Shown here piece after piece: positions 39,231 through 47,758 of a stretch of DNA of 64,000 nucleotides. The stretch comes from Methylobacterium marchantiae (lineage in GTDB: Bacteria; Pseudomonadota; Alphaproteobacteria; Rhizobiales; Beijerinckiaceae): the NCBI RefSeq assembly GCF_022179405.1, contig NZ_BPQT01000026.1, positions 1-64,000 of the forward strand, written 5' to 3'. Below the pieces are notes generated by a model, which was not told the DNA's origin, did no database searches, and saw only the letters and a program-made list of their open reading frames with translations. Numbering within the stretch: position 1 is the stretch's first letter; each line of letters opens with the position of its first letter. The position numbers and the translations under genes were made by a program.

Positions 39231-40478
39231 TCAGACGATGAACAGACCGGCGATGGTGGCGCTGGTCAGGTTCGACAAGGTACCGGCCAGGATCGCGCGC
39301 AATCCATAGCGCGCGATCTCGGACCTCCTCTCCGGGACGAGGCTCGCGAGACTCGCGAGCTGGATCGCGATGGAGGCGAGGTTGGCAAAGCCGCACAAGG
39401 CGAAGCAGACGATGGCGGTGGTCCGCGCGTCGAGAGCGCCCGACTTCAGCACAGGCGAGAGCTGGGCATAGGCCAGGAACTCGTTGAACGCGATCTTCTG
39501 CCCGATGGCGCCGCCGACGAGGCCGGCCTCGCTCCAGGGCACGCCCATGAGCCAAGCCAGGGGCGCGAAGGCGAGCCCGAGCACGCCCTCGATGCTGAGG
39601 GACGGATAGCCGACGAGGCCGCCGCCCCATCCGGCGATGCCGTTGAGCAGGGCGATCAGCCCGGTGAAGGCGATCAGCATGGCGCCCACCGAGACCGCGA
39701 TGACGAGCCCTTTCTGGGTGCCGTCGGCCGCCGCCTCGATCAGGTTCACTGCCCGCGTCTCGCCGAACTCCACCTGCATCGTCGTCACCCGCGTGGGCTC
39801 GGTCGACGGCATCAGGATCTTGGCGTAGAGGAGCCCGCCCGGGATCGCCATGACGCCGGCCGCCAGCAGGTACTCCATCGGCACGCCGAGCGCGGCATAG
39901 CCTGCCAGGATCGAGCCTGCGGTGGAAGCGGCCCCGCTCGTCATCACGGCGAACAATTCGGCCCCGGTCAGCAGCGCCAGGAACGGGCGCAAAGCCACCG
40001 CGATCTCGCTCTGGCCGATGATGATGGTGATGACGGCCGAGAAAGTCTCGATGGGCGAGGTGCCGAGCACCCGCTGGAGCCCGGCTCCGATGATGCGGGC
40101 GAGGGTCTGCATCACCTTGAGATGATACAGGATCGCGATCAGCGCCGAGACGTAGAGGATCTGCGGCAGCACCCGGAGCGCCAGGATGAACCCGCTGCCG
40201 CCGAAGAGTTCGAACATGCGCGGCTCGACCAAGCCGCCGAACAGGAACAGCACGCCGCGATCGCCATAGGCGAGCACCGTCTGGACCAGCGTCGCCGCCG
40301 CATCGAGGGCCTGCCGGCCGAGCGGCACGAACAGGACCACGGCGCCGATCGCGATCTGCAGGGCGAGCGCCGAGAGCACGGTCCGCGGCCGGATCGCCCG
40401 GCGGTTGGTGGAGAACAGGATCGCGACGGCAAGAAGCAGGGCGAGGCTTGCGCCTGCGTGGAACACTCTGTCGATCAT
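39231..40478 (-). CDS. nupC: Concentrative nucleoside transporter, NupC/CNT family
   Basis: A 415-residue inner-membrane symporter with about 10 helices. CNT motifs seen are FGGLVEPRMFELFGGSGF, FSAVITIIIGQSEIAVALRP, GAASTAGSILAGYAALG and GGAIGQKIAFNEFLAYAQL, with the last being the conserved substrate-binding region GQKxxxNEFxAY. The C-terminus CFALCGFANLASIAIQLA also fits. It imports nucleosides with protons or sodium. The ATG at 40478 is the first to match the family N-terminus. It is divergent from the small peptide gene at 40631. Confidence 0.93.
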   Translation of the reverse strand: MIDRVFHAGASLALLLAVAILFSTNRRAIRPRTVLSALALQIAIGAVVLFVPLGRQALDAAATLVQTVLAYGDRGVLFLFGGLVEPRMFELFGGSGFILALRVLPQILYVSALIAILYHLKVMQTLARIIGAGLQRVLGTSPIETFSAVITIIIGQSEIAVALRPFLALLTGAELFAVMTSGAASTAGSILAGYAALGVPMEYLLAAGVMAIPGGLLYAKILMPSTEPTRVTTMQVEFGETRAVNLIEAAADGTQKGLVIAVSVGAMLIAFTGLIALLNGIAGWGGGLVGYPSLSIEGVLGLAFAPLAWLMGVPWSEAGLVGGAIGQKIAFNEFLAYAQLSPVLKSGALDARTTAIVCFALCGFANLASIAIQLASLASLVPERRSEIARYGLRAILAGTLSNLTSATIAGLFIV

Positions 40479-40550
40479 GTGGCTCCGCCTTCTGCGCGTG
40501 ACGGAGCAAGGGCGATGCCGGGCCTGACGCAGGTCATGTCGGTTTCGTCC

Positions 40551-40576
40551 GGAACGGGAAGTGCGCCCGGCGTGTT
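40551..40576 (+). promoter_or_regulatory. EcfG-like (general stress sigma factor) promoter
   Basis: GGAAC at 40551-40555 is followed, after 17 bases, by TGTT at 40573-40576. The alphaproteobacterial EcfG consensus is GGAAC-N16-17-CGTT, so the -10 has one deviation. It lies 54 bases before the 42-aa gene on the same strand. Confidence 0.5.
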
Positions 40577-40630
40577 GACCATCAAGCTGCGCCGTATTGC
40601 GGCGCATAACCGGTTTTAAGGAAGACAGCC

Positions 40631-40759
40631 ATGAGCCTGATCGGACGCCTCGTCACCAAGATCCTCGGCAACGAGAACCGCCCCGTCGTCCGCGACGACC
40701 GCAACTACGATTCGAGCAACCCCATCGGTCGCCTCGTGACGAAGATCCTTCGGAAGTAA
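40631..40759 (+). CDS. 42-aa peptide with a duplicated amphipathic motif
   Basis: ATG at 40631 with GGAAGACA upstream (AAGGAAGACAGCC before the start). The sequence opens MSLIGRLVTKILGNENRP and ends SNPIGRLVTKILRK, so IGRLVTKIL is exactly repeated around a charged middle (VVRDDRNYD). Each repeat would form a short amphipathic, membrane-active helix with Arg and Lys on one face. There is no signal peptide. An EcfG-like promoter lies 54 bases upstream, and a hairpin follows at 40773. Function is unknown; a stress-induced peptide is a reasonable guess. Confidence 0.6.
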   Translation: MSLIGRLVTKILGNENRPVVRDDRNYDSSNPIGRLVTKILRK

Positions 40760-41144
40760 GCTCGGCCATCATCCCTCTCTCCGCACGCGGGGAGAGGGAA
40801 GCGACGACCCCGTCGTCTAAGCGGCGAGGCGGCAGCCGCCGGCAAGGGACAATTCCGAAGAAGCCTATTCCGGAATCGCCCGATCACTGTCGGTTCGGTT
40901 CTCTCCCGAGATGCAAGGCGACGATAATCATAAATCTCGCGGGCAACGCGAGTCCCCTCTCCTGGAAGGAGAGGAGGCCCGTCGCGCCTCATGTCGAACC
41001 CGCTTCGAAAGCGGGAACTGCCGTCGATCAGATGCGTGAATCCAGTGGCGGGGATCTGACATTTGGCACCTATCCTGAAACATCCGAGAAGGATGGATTT
41101 GGGGCGGTCCGCCTTCCGGCTTTTTCCCGAGGAAGCGGTCGCGA
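40760..41144. other. Intergenic region with hairpins after the small peptide gene
   Basis: CCCTCTCTCCGC at 40773-40784 and GCGGGGAGAGGG at 40787-40798 form a 12-bp stem with one mismatch, a probable terminator or partial dispersed palindrome. A second weaker inverted repeat (CTCGCGGGCAACGCGAG, then CCTCTCCTGGAAGGAGAGG) occurs at about 40937-40977. No coding frame is convincing in these 385 bases. Confidence 0.5.
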
Positions 41145-41591
41145 TCACCGGATCGGTATCGCGAACCGCTCTTTCGTGACGCCGATTGCCCCGATCCGGA
41201 GATAGAAACGGATGGCATCGCTGTTCCAGACCGGCGTCTGCCATTCGAGCCGGTCGACGTCTTCCGCCTGCACGAGTCGTACTGCCGCGTTGAAGAGTTG
41301 CCGGCCGATGCCCCGACCACGCGCTCGAGCCACGACAAACAGGCAGTCGAGGTGGCCATAGGGACACCCTTGCCATAGCGAGAAATCGAGTGTGACCGCA
41401 GCGTAGCCGACAAGTGCGGTATGCGCCTCGGCCACGAGCAGATGCGTCGGTGGGTTGTCCGCCGAAAGGATCGTCTCGAGGTCGTCGAGCGACAGGGGAG
41501 CCACGCCCCGCTCGAATGCGGCATGCGCCTGAACCAAATTGAGGAGCGCTGTCGCATCGGGCACCATCGCTTTCCGGACGCGCGTGCTCAC
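41145..41591 (-). CDS. GNAT-family N-acetyltransferase
   Basis: A 148-residue acetyltransferase. The acetyl-CoA pyrophosphate-binding loop appears as ARARGRGIGRQLFNAAV (Q/RxxGxG/A), preceded by the beta-strand HLDCLFVVA and followed by DRLEWQTPVWNSDAIRFYLR, a C-terminal GNAT pattern with Asn and Tyr. The GTG start at 41591 overlaps the rhodanese stop by 4 bases (GTGA), so the two are translationally coupled. Substrate is unknown; the linkage to rhodanese and the FtrA-like regulator is the only clue. Confidence 0.85.
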   Translation of the reverse strand: MSTRVRKAMVPDATALLNLVQAHAAFERGVAPLSLDDLETILSADNPPTHLLVAEAHTALVGYAAVTLDFSLWQGCPYGHLDCLFVVARARGRGIGRQLFNAAVRLVQAEDVDRLEWQTPVWNSDAIRFYLRIGAIGVTKERFAIPIR

Positions 41592-41992
41592 GCCGCTGCT
41601 CCGGTCCGCGCCAATTCGAAGCCTTCGTCGAGCCAGCCGGTGATGCCGCCTGCCATGATTTTGACGGGCCGCCCGAGTTCCGCAAGCCGCAGCGCCCCCC
41701 TGGCAGCACCGTTGCAGTGCGGCCCGGCGCAGTAGGTGACGAACACCGTGTGCTCGGGCCATTGTTGGAGCTTGGAACGCACGATCTTTCCGTGTGGCAG
41801 GTTGATCGCACCCGGAACATGACCTGCGGCGAAGAGGGCGGGGCCGCGCACGTCGAGCAGCACGAAGTCCGCCCCACGGTCCAGAGCGTCATGCACGTCC
41901 CAGCAGTCGGTCTCGAAGGCGAACTCAGCGGCGAAGCGCTCGCAGGCGAGGGCGCTCGGGGCGGGTGGCACTGCGGTGACTGCGGTAGGCAT
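41588..41992 (-). CDS. Rhodanese-like sulfurtransferase
   Basis: A 134-residue single-domain rhodanese with VLLDVRGPALFAAGHVPGAI (CH2 motif A region) and the active-site loop TYCAGPHCNGA with Cys88 as the likely persulfide carrier. The loop is longer than the classical six residues and holds a second Cys (Cys93). The ATG at 41992 follows GGGAGA. Rhodaneses of this type adjacent to FtrA-like regulators are common in Proteobacteria. It is divergent from the FtrA-like gene and coupled to GNAT. Confidence 0.88.
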   Translation of the reverse strand: MPTAVTAVPPAPSALACERFAAEFAFETDCWDVHDALDRGADFVLLDVRGPALFAAGHVPGAINLPHGKIVRSKLQQWPEHTVFVTYCAGPHCNGAARGALRLAELGRPVKIMAGGITGWLDEGFELARTGAAA

Positions 41993-42068
41993 GGGAATCT
42001 CCCTCGTTCGACCATGCCATGTCACCCTCGTGAAGTTCGGCTTGCAATTGGCTGAAACGCCAGACATC

Positions 42069-43103
42069 GTGAAAATCGTGCCAAACACGACTGGACCTCT
42101 TGCCGTCGCGCTTCTCTACGATGGCCTCTGTACCTTCGAGTTCGGGATCGTGGCCGAAGTGTTCGGTCTCCCCCGACCCGAGATGGGTAGGGCTTGGTAT
42201 CGCTTCGCCAGTTGCGCAATCGAGGACGGTCCGTTGCGCGCGCACGGAGGCTTCACGCTCACGCCGGACCACGGCATCGAACTGATCGACCACGCCGACA
42301 TCATCGTGGTGCCCGGCTGGAAGGGCGCAGACGAGCCGGTTCCCGAGGATCTCTGCCGCCGGTTGCGAACGGCCCATGAGCGCGGGGCGCGGCTCGCTTC
42401 CATTTGCTCTGGCGCGTTCGTGCTTGCCGCGACGGGGCTCCTCGATGGCGGATCGGCTACGACGCACTGGCGCTACGCTCAGGCCCTGCAGGAGCGCCAT
42501 CCCGAGGTCGCGGTCGACCATGCCTCGCTCTATCAATCCCACGGGCGCGTCCTCACCTCTGCCGGAAGTGCAGCAGGGCTCGACCTCCTGATTGAGATCG
42601 TGCGTCAGGACTATGGGCCGGAGGCTGCGAACTCGGTGGCGCGCCGCCTCGTGATGCCCGCCCACCGCACGGGCGGACAGGCTCAGTTCCTGGAGCGCCC
42701 TGTGCCGGTGCGGCGGAACAGCGAGGTCTCGCCCTTGCTCGACCAGATGCGGGCCGCACTGGGCGCGTCGTGGCCGCTGACGCGCATGGCCGAGGAGTGC
42801 CGCATGAGCCTGCGTACGTTCGTCAGACGCTTCACAGAGGCGACGGGGTCACCGCCGGGCGAGTGGCTTGCCGCCGAGCGGATTGAAGAGGCCAAGCGCC
42901 TTCTCACCGCAGGCCGCCTGGACATCGATGAAATCGCTGCCGCCGTCGGGCTGGGCGGGGCCGACACGTTACGGCACCACTTCCGCAAACGCATTGGAAT
43001 CAGCCCTGGCGAGTTCCGGACGCGCTTTGCCCGGCGCGAGACAGCACAGCGTGAGGTGTCCGCTCCGTCCGTTCATGGGCATCCTGCCTCATCGTCTGAA
43101 TGA
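42069..43103 (+). CDS. ftrA: GlxA/FtrA-type AraC-family transcriptional regulator
   Basis: A 344-residue regulator with an N-terminal DJ-1/PfpI (class I glutamine amidotransferase-like) domain and a C-terminal AraC double helix-turn-helix. The first domain shows ALLYDGLCTFEFGIVAEVFG and the nucleophile-elbow ASICSGAFVLAATGLLDG. The second shows PLTRMAEECRMSLRTFVRRF and IDEIAAAVGLGGADTLRHHF. The start is uncertain: a GTG at 42069 gives VKIVPNTTGPLAVALLYD, which fits FtrA; earlier GTG codons are in frame. It lies divergent to the rhodanese-GNAT pair, which it may control. Confidence 0.87.
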   Translation: MKIVPNTTGPLAVALLYDGLCTFEFGIVAEVFGLPRPEMGRAWYRFASCAIEDGPLRAHGGFTLTPDHGIELIDHADIIVVPGWKGADEPVPEDLCRRLRTAHERGARLASICSGAFVLAATGLLDGGSATTHWRYAQALQERHPEVAVDHASLYQSHGRVLTSAGSAAGLDLLIEIVRQDYGPEAANSVARRLVMPAHRTGGQAQFLERPVPVRRNSEVSPLLDQMRAALGASWPLTRMAEECRMSLRTFVRRFTEATGSPPGEWLAAERIEEAKRLLTAGRLDIDEIAAAVGLGGADTLRHHFRKRIGISPGEFRTRFARRETAQREVSAPSVHGHPASSSE

Positions 43104-43210
43104 CCGAGTTGGGCCGGGAACGGCCCCCGGGGCATGGGTTCCATCTGTCAGATGTCGATCACTGGTTAGGCATGGGGGAGAGGAGTGGCCGCGGGTTCGC
43201 TCGGGCGTGA

Positions 43211-43250
43211 AGACGATACGCGTCGGGCCCTATCCCGACGCGTATCGTCT
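43211..43250. terminator. 17-bp perfect hairpin between ftrA and the ABC-F gene
   Basis: AGACGATACGCGTCGGG at 43211-43227 is exactly complementary to CCCGACGCGTATCGTCT at 43234-43250, with a six-base loop. It lies between the convergent ends of the two genes, 6 bases from the ABC-F stop. No T-run follows on either strand, so it is probably a bidirectional 3'-end hairpin or a processed structure. Confidence 0.6.
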
Positions 43251-43255
43251 CATCC

Positions 43256-44881
43256 TCAAGCCGCCTTGCGCTTGCCCTTCTTCTCCCGGCCCTGCCCCGG
43301 TGCCGTCTTGCCGGTCTTCGACCGATCGAGGACGAAGCGGGCGTAGTCGTCCATGTCGCCCGCGAAGGGCTTCACGGTCCTGTCGGCGGCGAGCCAGAGC
43401 CGGTCGGCCACCAGCTCCATCAGCGAGCGGTCGTGGGTGATGAGGATGACGGCGCCGCCGTAATCGTTCAGCGCGTCGAGAAGTGCCCGCCGGCTGTCGA
43501 TGTCGAGGTGGTTCGTCGGCTCGTCGAGGATGAGCAGGTGCGGCGCCTGCATTGCCACGAGGTTGAGCAGGAGGCGGGCCCGCTCGCCGCCGGACAGCGC
43601 ATCCACCGTGGTTTCCTGCTTGTCGAAGGCGAGACCGAAGCTCGCGAGCTTGGCGCGACGTCCGGATTCGCTGTCGTCCGGCCGCTCGCGGCGGATGATG
43701 GCGAGCGGCGTGTCCTTCGGGTCGAGGGCCTCGATCTGGTGCTGGTGGAACCAGCCGACCTGCACCCTGCCCTCGCGCACCATCCTCCCGTCCCGCACCG
43801 TCAGCGCGCCGGCCGCCATCTTGGCGAAGGTCGATTTTCCCGCGCCGTTCACGCCGAGCAGACCGATCCGGTCGTCGACGTCGAGGGTCAGGTTGAGGTC
43901 GCGCAGCACCGGTTCGTCGCTGCCGTAGCCGATGGTGGCATCGGTGAGATGCATCAGGGGCGGCGCCAGGGGGCGCTTCGGTGAAGGCAGGTGGAACGGC
44001 GCCACATGCTCCTCGATGGTGGTGGCGATGGGCTCCATCTTGGCGAGACGCTTCATGCGCGACTGGGCCTGGGCCGCCTTCGAGGCGGAGGCCTTGAAGC
44101 GATCGACGAAGCTCTGCAGATGCGCACGCTCCGCATCCTGCTTCATCTTGGTGGAGGCCTGGAGCCGCGCTTTCTCGGCACGGCGCTTCTCGAAATCGTC
44201 GTAGCCGCCGGTGTAGAGTTCGAGCTTGCCGTTGGCGACGTGCAGGATCGCATCGACCGAATTGTTCAGGAGTTCGCGGTCGTGGCTGATGATCAGCGCC
44301 GAGTGCGGATAGCGCTTGAGCCGCGCCTCCAGCCAGAGCGCGCCTTCGAGATCGAGATAGTTGGTGGGCTCGTCGAGCAGCAGCATATCGGGCTCGGCGA
44401 AGAGCGCGGCGGCCAAGGCCACCCGCATGCGCCAGCCGCCCGAGAATTCCGACATCGGCCGGCCCAGATCCTCGACCGAGAAACCGAGACCGGCGAGGAT
44501 CTCGCCGGCCCGCGCCGGCGCCCGGTCGGCGTCGATCTCGATCAGCCGGCCGTAGATCTCGCCCATGCGCTCGGGCTCGGCGGTTTCGAGTTCGAGGTTG
44601 AGCGCCTCGCGTTCGAGATCCGCGGCGAGGATCGTATCGATCAGGCTCACCGGTGTCGCCGGGTGCTCCTGATCGACGGATGCCACGCGGGCGGTCTTCG
44701 GCAGGAGGATCACCCCGCTATCGGGCTGAAACTCACCGAGGATGATCTTGAACAGGGTCGACTTCCCGACCCCGTTGCGGCCGACCAGACCGACCTTCGA
44801 TCCGGGCGGCACGGCCACGCTGGCGCGGTCGAAGAAGCGCCGGCCCCAGGCATTGAAGGTGAGGTCTTCGATCTGGATCAT
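43256..44881 (-). CDS. ABC-F family ATPase (YheS-like translation factor)
   Basis: A 541-residue protein with two ATPase domains and no membrane segment. Walker A motifs are GRNGVGKSTLFKII and GVNGAGKSTFAKMA; signatures are EFSGGWRMRVALA and ALSGGERARLLL; Walker B motifs are DMLLLDEPTNYLD and HLLILDEPTNHLD. The linker (about 80 residues, Lys/Arg/Ala-rich, RLQASTKMKQDAERAHLQSF) is the P-site tRNA interaction motif of ABC-F proteins. It acts on stalled or initiating ribosomes rather than in transport. The C-terminus ends in a basic tail (REKKGKRKAA). The length is shorter than YheS (637 aa). The exact subfamily is inferred. Confidence 0.9.
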   Translation of the reverse strand: MIQIEDLTFNAWGRRFFDRASVAVPPGSKVGLVGRNGVGKSTLFKIILGEFQPDSGVILLPKTARVASVDQEHPATPVSLIDTILAADLEREALNLELETAEPERMGEIYGRLIEIDADRAPARAGEILAGLGFSVEDLGRPMSEFSGGWRMRVALAAALFAEPDMLLLDEPTNYLDLEGALWLEARLKRYPHSALIISHDRELLNNSVDAILHVANGKLELYTGGYDDFEKRRAEKARLQASTKMKQDAERAHLQSFVDRFKASASKAAQAQSRMKRLAKMEPIATTIEEHVAPFHLPSPKRPLAPPLMHLTDATIGYGSDEPVLRDLNLTLDVDDRIGLLGVNGAGKSTFAKMAAGALTVRDGRMVREGRVQVGWFHQHQIEALDPKDTPLAIIRRERPDDSESGRRAKLASFGLAFDKQETTVDALSGGERARLLLNLVAMQAPHLLILDEPTNHLDIDSRRALLDALNDYGGAVILITHDRSLMELVADRLWLAADRTVKPFAGDMDDYARFVLDRSKTGKTAPGQGREKKGKRKAA

Positions 44882-45018
44882 GGGTCAGCGGCCAAACGCA
44901 GGGGAGATGCGGGCCGGTGGCCACACGGGGATCGAGATCTCTCCCTATCGCAGTGCAGCATCGAGCGCGAGAGCGAGCCGCGCAGGGCACCACCCCATCG
45001 GGGGATGGTGCCCGTCTC

Positions 45019-46218
45019 TCAGTTCCGCTCGACGCCCGCGGCGATCGCCTTCACGAGAGGCGCCGTGGGGACGTTCTTGCGCCAGAACGTGCCGGACCGT
45101 GCGGTCTCCTGGCCGCTCTCGTAGAGCTTGCGCATGTAGCCCGTATCGAACCCGCGCGCCGCGGTGGTGTTGGGCGCGGATTCATCGATGTAGGTCAGGT
45201 TGAAGCCCATGCCGTTTCCGCGTGTGAAGGCGTAGGTCGCGGCCAGCGTCGCGCGGCTGCGCGCCCGGCTCGCGGTGGTGAACGAGCGCTCGACGATGGA
45301 GAGCGTGTTGTTCTGTGCCAGGTCGAATTCCGGCTCGAGCCGCCCGTTGATGATGACGTAGATGTCGGCCTTGCCCGCCGCGCGCATGCGACTGTCCCGC
45401 AGCAGGAAGGATTGCGGAAGGGTGAAGACCGGCGTCACCACGGACCCGTCGACGTGCATTTCCTGGAAGGCCCTGCCCTCCGCCTGCACGTCGAGAAACT
45501 GGGGCGGGAACACGGCAGGAATGCTGGCGGAAGCCGTCAGCACATCCGTGAACAGCGAGACGGCGTTGGGGCCGCCATTGGCGGCGATGGCCCCCATGTT
45601 CCAGATCACGGCCCTCTGAGAATCGAGGTTCGTCGTCACCACGAGCAGGCGACGCCCCTTGGCATGCTGCTCGGCGATGGCCGCCAGCAGGTCCGGCGTC
45701 ACGTAGCGGCGCACGAGATCGCGCAGGCGGCCATCCCCGAACAGGCCGGACCCGAACACGATGTTGGTCACGCTCGGCGACTGAACCAGGGTCGAGGCGA
45801 TGCCGCTCGTGTAGATATCGGTGAGGTAGGAATCGTAAGCCGGTCCCAGGAAGGCGAAGGGAGCGATCAGGGCGCCGGTGCTCACTCCGGAGACGAGAGC
45901 GAATTCCGGTCGCTTCCCGGATTCCGTCCAGCCGTTGAGAATGCCGGCGCCGTAGGCTCCGTCACCGCCGCCGCCTGACAGGGCCAGATAGGCGAAGGTC
46001 TGCTTCGACCGTTCCGGCCTCGCCACCATCTCGGTGAAGGTACCTTCGGAGGCATCGGCATAGGCCCGCACGCTCAGGTCCATACCGACCGGCGTCGCCG
46101 CCGCCGCCTGATCTGCGGTGTAGGCGACGCGCGGAATCGATCCGCAGGCGGCCAGTTGTGCGGCCATCAGGAGGGCGGCAGCGCCCTTGACCCATCCGAA
46201 CCGGCGAGATGTCGACAT
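45019..46218 (-). CDS. Patatin-like phospholipase, predicted lipoprotein
   Basis: A 399-residue protein. The lipobox MSTSRRFGWVKGAAALLMAA ends with LAAC, giving an outer or inner membrane lipoprotein. The patatin fold shows the oxyanion loop LALSGGGGDGAYGAG, the serine nucleophile in SGVSTGAL (GxSxG) and the Asp of the dyad in VDGSVVTP. Such lipases cleave phospholipid acyl esters. The ATG at 46218 is in the lipobox; the upstream frame has no signal. An EcfG-type promoter lies 66 bases upstream, so it is probably a stress gene. It stands back to back with the LOV-kinase operon. Confidence 0.87.
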   Translation of the reverse strand: MSTSRRFGWVKGAAALLMAAQLAACGSIPRVAYTADQAAAATPVGMDLSVRAYADASEGTFTEMVARPERSKQTFAYLALSGGGGDGAYGAGILNGWTESGKRPEFALVSGVSTGALIAPFAFLGPAYDSYLTDIYTSGIASTLVQSPSVTNIVFGSGLFGDGRLRDLVRRYVTPDLLAAIAEQHAKGRRLLVVTTNLDSQRAVIWNMGAIAANGGPNAVSLFTDVLTASASIPAVFPPQFLDVQAEGRAFQEMHVDGSVVTPVFTLPQSFLLRDSRMRAAGKADIYVIINGRLEPEFDLAQNNTLSIVERSFTTASRARSRATLAATYAFTRGNGMGFNLTYIDESAPNTTAARGFDTGYMRKLYESGQETARSGTFWRKNVPTAPLVKAIAAGVERN

Positions 46219-46636
46219 GGCGGCGTGATCCTGGCGTTCGACCTGCATCGCGACCGACGCACGGAGCGGTCAAGCTGATCGATAACGAGCTTGGCCATTC
46301 TACCGTTCCGGGCATTGCTGGGCAATTGCCGGTCGGTCGGGTTCCTGTCGTCGGCGCGGTCCGTGACCGGCGAGCAACGCCCACCCCACCGTGCTCCGGC
46401 GCATCCGCCCGCCTCGGCGAAGATCCGGTTCCGAAGGAGTGAGGCACATCGAAGCTTGTCGAACGGCGACAACTTCCTATGTCACGGAAAATCAATCGAC
46501 ATCGGCATTCAGACCCACCGATCGCCCGTCATGACGGGTAGATAGCGGCGCAATCCTGCGACGGCGGAGCGGCCTGCATGCCTTTTACCATACATGGTCC
46601 GGCTTCGAGACGTGCCGGGCGACGCAGGAAGGCAAG
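46219..46636. other. Divergent intergenic region between the patatin lipoprotein and the LOV kinase
   Basis: About 420 bases. It contains the EcfG-type promoter on the minus strand and no coding frame. On the plus strand before the LOV kinase I found no GGAAC element with a correctly spaced partner. The kinase start has GGAAGGCAAG directly upstream. Confidence 0.5.
46284..46309 (-). promoter_or_regulatory. EcfG-type (general stress) promoter of the patatin lipoprotein
   Basis: On the minus strand GGAAC (46309-46305) is followed by 17 bases and CGTT (46287-46284), an exact match to GGAAC-N17-CGTT. The start codon of the lipoprotein lies 66 bases downstream. The site is the best EcfG promoter found in the window. 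Confidence 0.7.
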
Positions 46637-47758
46637 ATGGAATCGGACGACGCCTGGCATCTCACCGACCGACTGGGTGCCGAGCACGGCAGGGGCGATC
46701 CGTTCGCCGCGGCCATCCGTGCGACGCGCATGGCTATGATCATCACCGATCCGCGGCAGGCCGATAACCCCATCGTCTTCGTCAACGACGCCTTCCTCAA
46801 CATGACCGGCTATCACCGCGCCGAGATCATGAACCGGAACTGCCGCTTCCTTCAGGGTGAGGCGACGGATCCCAACGCCGTGCGCCAGATCCGCGAGGCG
46901 ATCGCGGCCAAGCGCGACATCGCCATCGACATCCTCAACTACCGGAAGGACGGCAGCTCGTTCTGGAACGCCCTCTATGTCAGCCCGGTGATCAACGAGG
47001 AGGGCGAGAACCTGTACTACTTCGCCTCGCAGCTCGACGTGACCGACCGGATCGACGCGCATATGCGGACGCGCAACGAGAAGGAGCATTTCGAGCGAGA
47101 GGTGGAGAAGCGGACGAAGGAGCTGACCGAGGCACTGGCGGCGAAGACCATGCTGGTCCACGAGGTGGATCACCGGGTGAAGAACAATCTTCAGATGATC
47201 GCCTCCCTGCTCACCATGCAGACGCGAACCATCACCGATCCCGATGCCAAGGCATCGCTGCAATCCATGCTGACCCGCGTCGAGGCTCTCGGCACGGTGC
47301 ACAAGCGCCTCTATCAATCCAACGACGTCGAGCGGTTCGACGTCGCCGCCTTCGCGCGGGAACTCACGATCGATCTGGTGCGCGGCTCCGGGCGAACTGG
47401 AATCGAGATGGAGTTCGATCTCGTCTCCGTCGAAGTCCCCGTCGAGCAGGCACCGCCGGTCGCCCTCGTCATGAACGAGCTGCTGACCAACGCGCTCAAG
47501 CACGCGTTCCCGCACGATGCCGGCGGGAGGCTGTCGGTCTCGGTGAAGCCGGACGGCGACGACATCCGGATCGCGATCATCGACGGCGGCATCGGCATGC
47601 CGCGGGAAGTCGTCGGCAACCGGACATTCGGCAAGCGCCTGATCGAAAGCCTTGCGCGGCAGCTGAATGCCAGTATCGCTTGGCACCCGGCCAATCCTGG
47701 GACCTGGATCGACATACGCCTGCCCCGTGACGGGCCGGGCAGCAGGGAGACACCGTGA
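46637..47758 (+). CDS. lovK: LOV-domain blue-light sensor histidine kinase, LovK-like
   Basis: A 373-residue soluble kinase. The N-terminal LOV/PAS domain (about 25-135) contains the flavin-adduct motif NRNCRFLQ with Cys69, and the terminal Gln in YYFASQLDVTDR. Consensus is GxNCRFLQ; Asn replaces Gly. Then a coiled-coil signalling helix and a HisKA_2 domain with the phospho-acceptor HEVDHRVKNNLQMIASLL, followed by a HATPase with MNELLTNALKHAF and DGGIGMP. Length and domain order match LovK of Caulobacter (368 aa), a light-responsive regulator of the general stress response. The stop overlaps the receiver gene by 4 bases. Confidence 0.9.
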   Translation: MESDDAWHLTDRLGAEHGRGDPFAAAIRATRMAMIITDPRQADNPIVFVNDAFLNMTGYHRAEIMNRNCRFLQGEATDPNAVRQIREAIAAKRDIAIDILNYRKDGSSFWNALYVSPVINEEGENLYYFASQLDVTDRIDAHMRTRNEKEHFEREVEKRTKELTEALAAKTMLVHEVDHRVKNNLQMIASLLTMQTRTITDPDAKASLQSMLTRVEALGTVHKRLYQSNDVERFDVAAFARELTIDLVRGSGRTGIEMEFDLVSVEVPVEQAPPVALVMNELLTNALKHAFPHDAGGRLSVSVKPDGDDIRIAIIDGGIGMPREVVGNRTFGKRLIESLARQLNASIAWHPANPGTWIDIRLPRDGPGSRETP

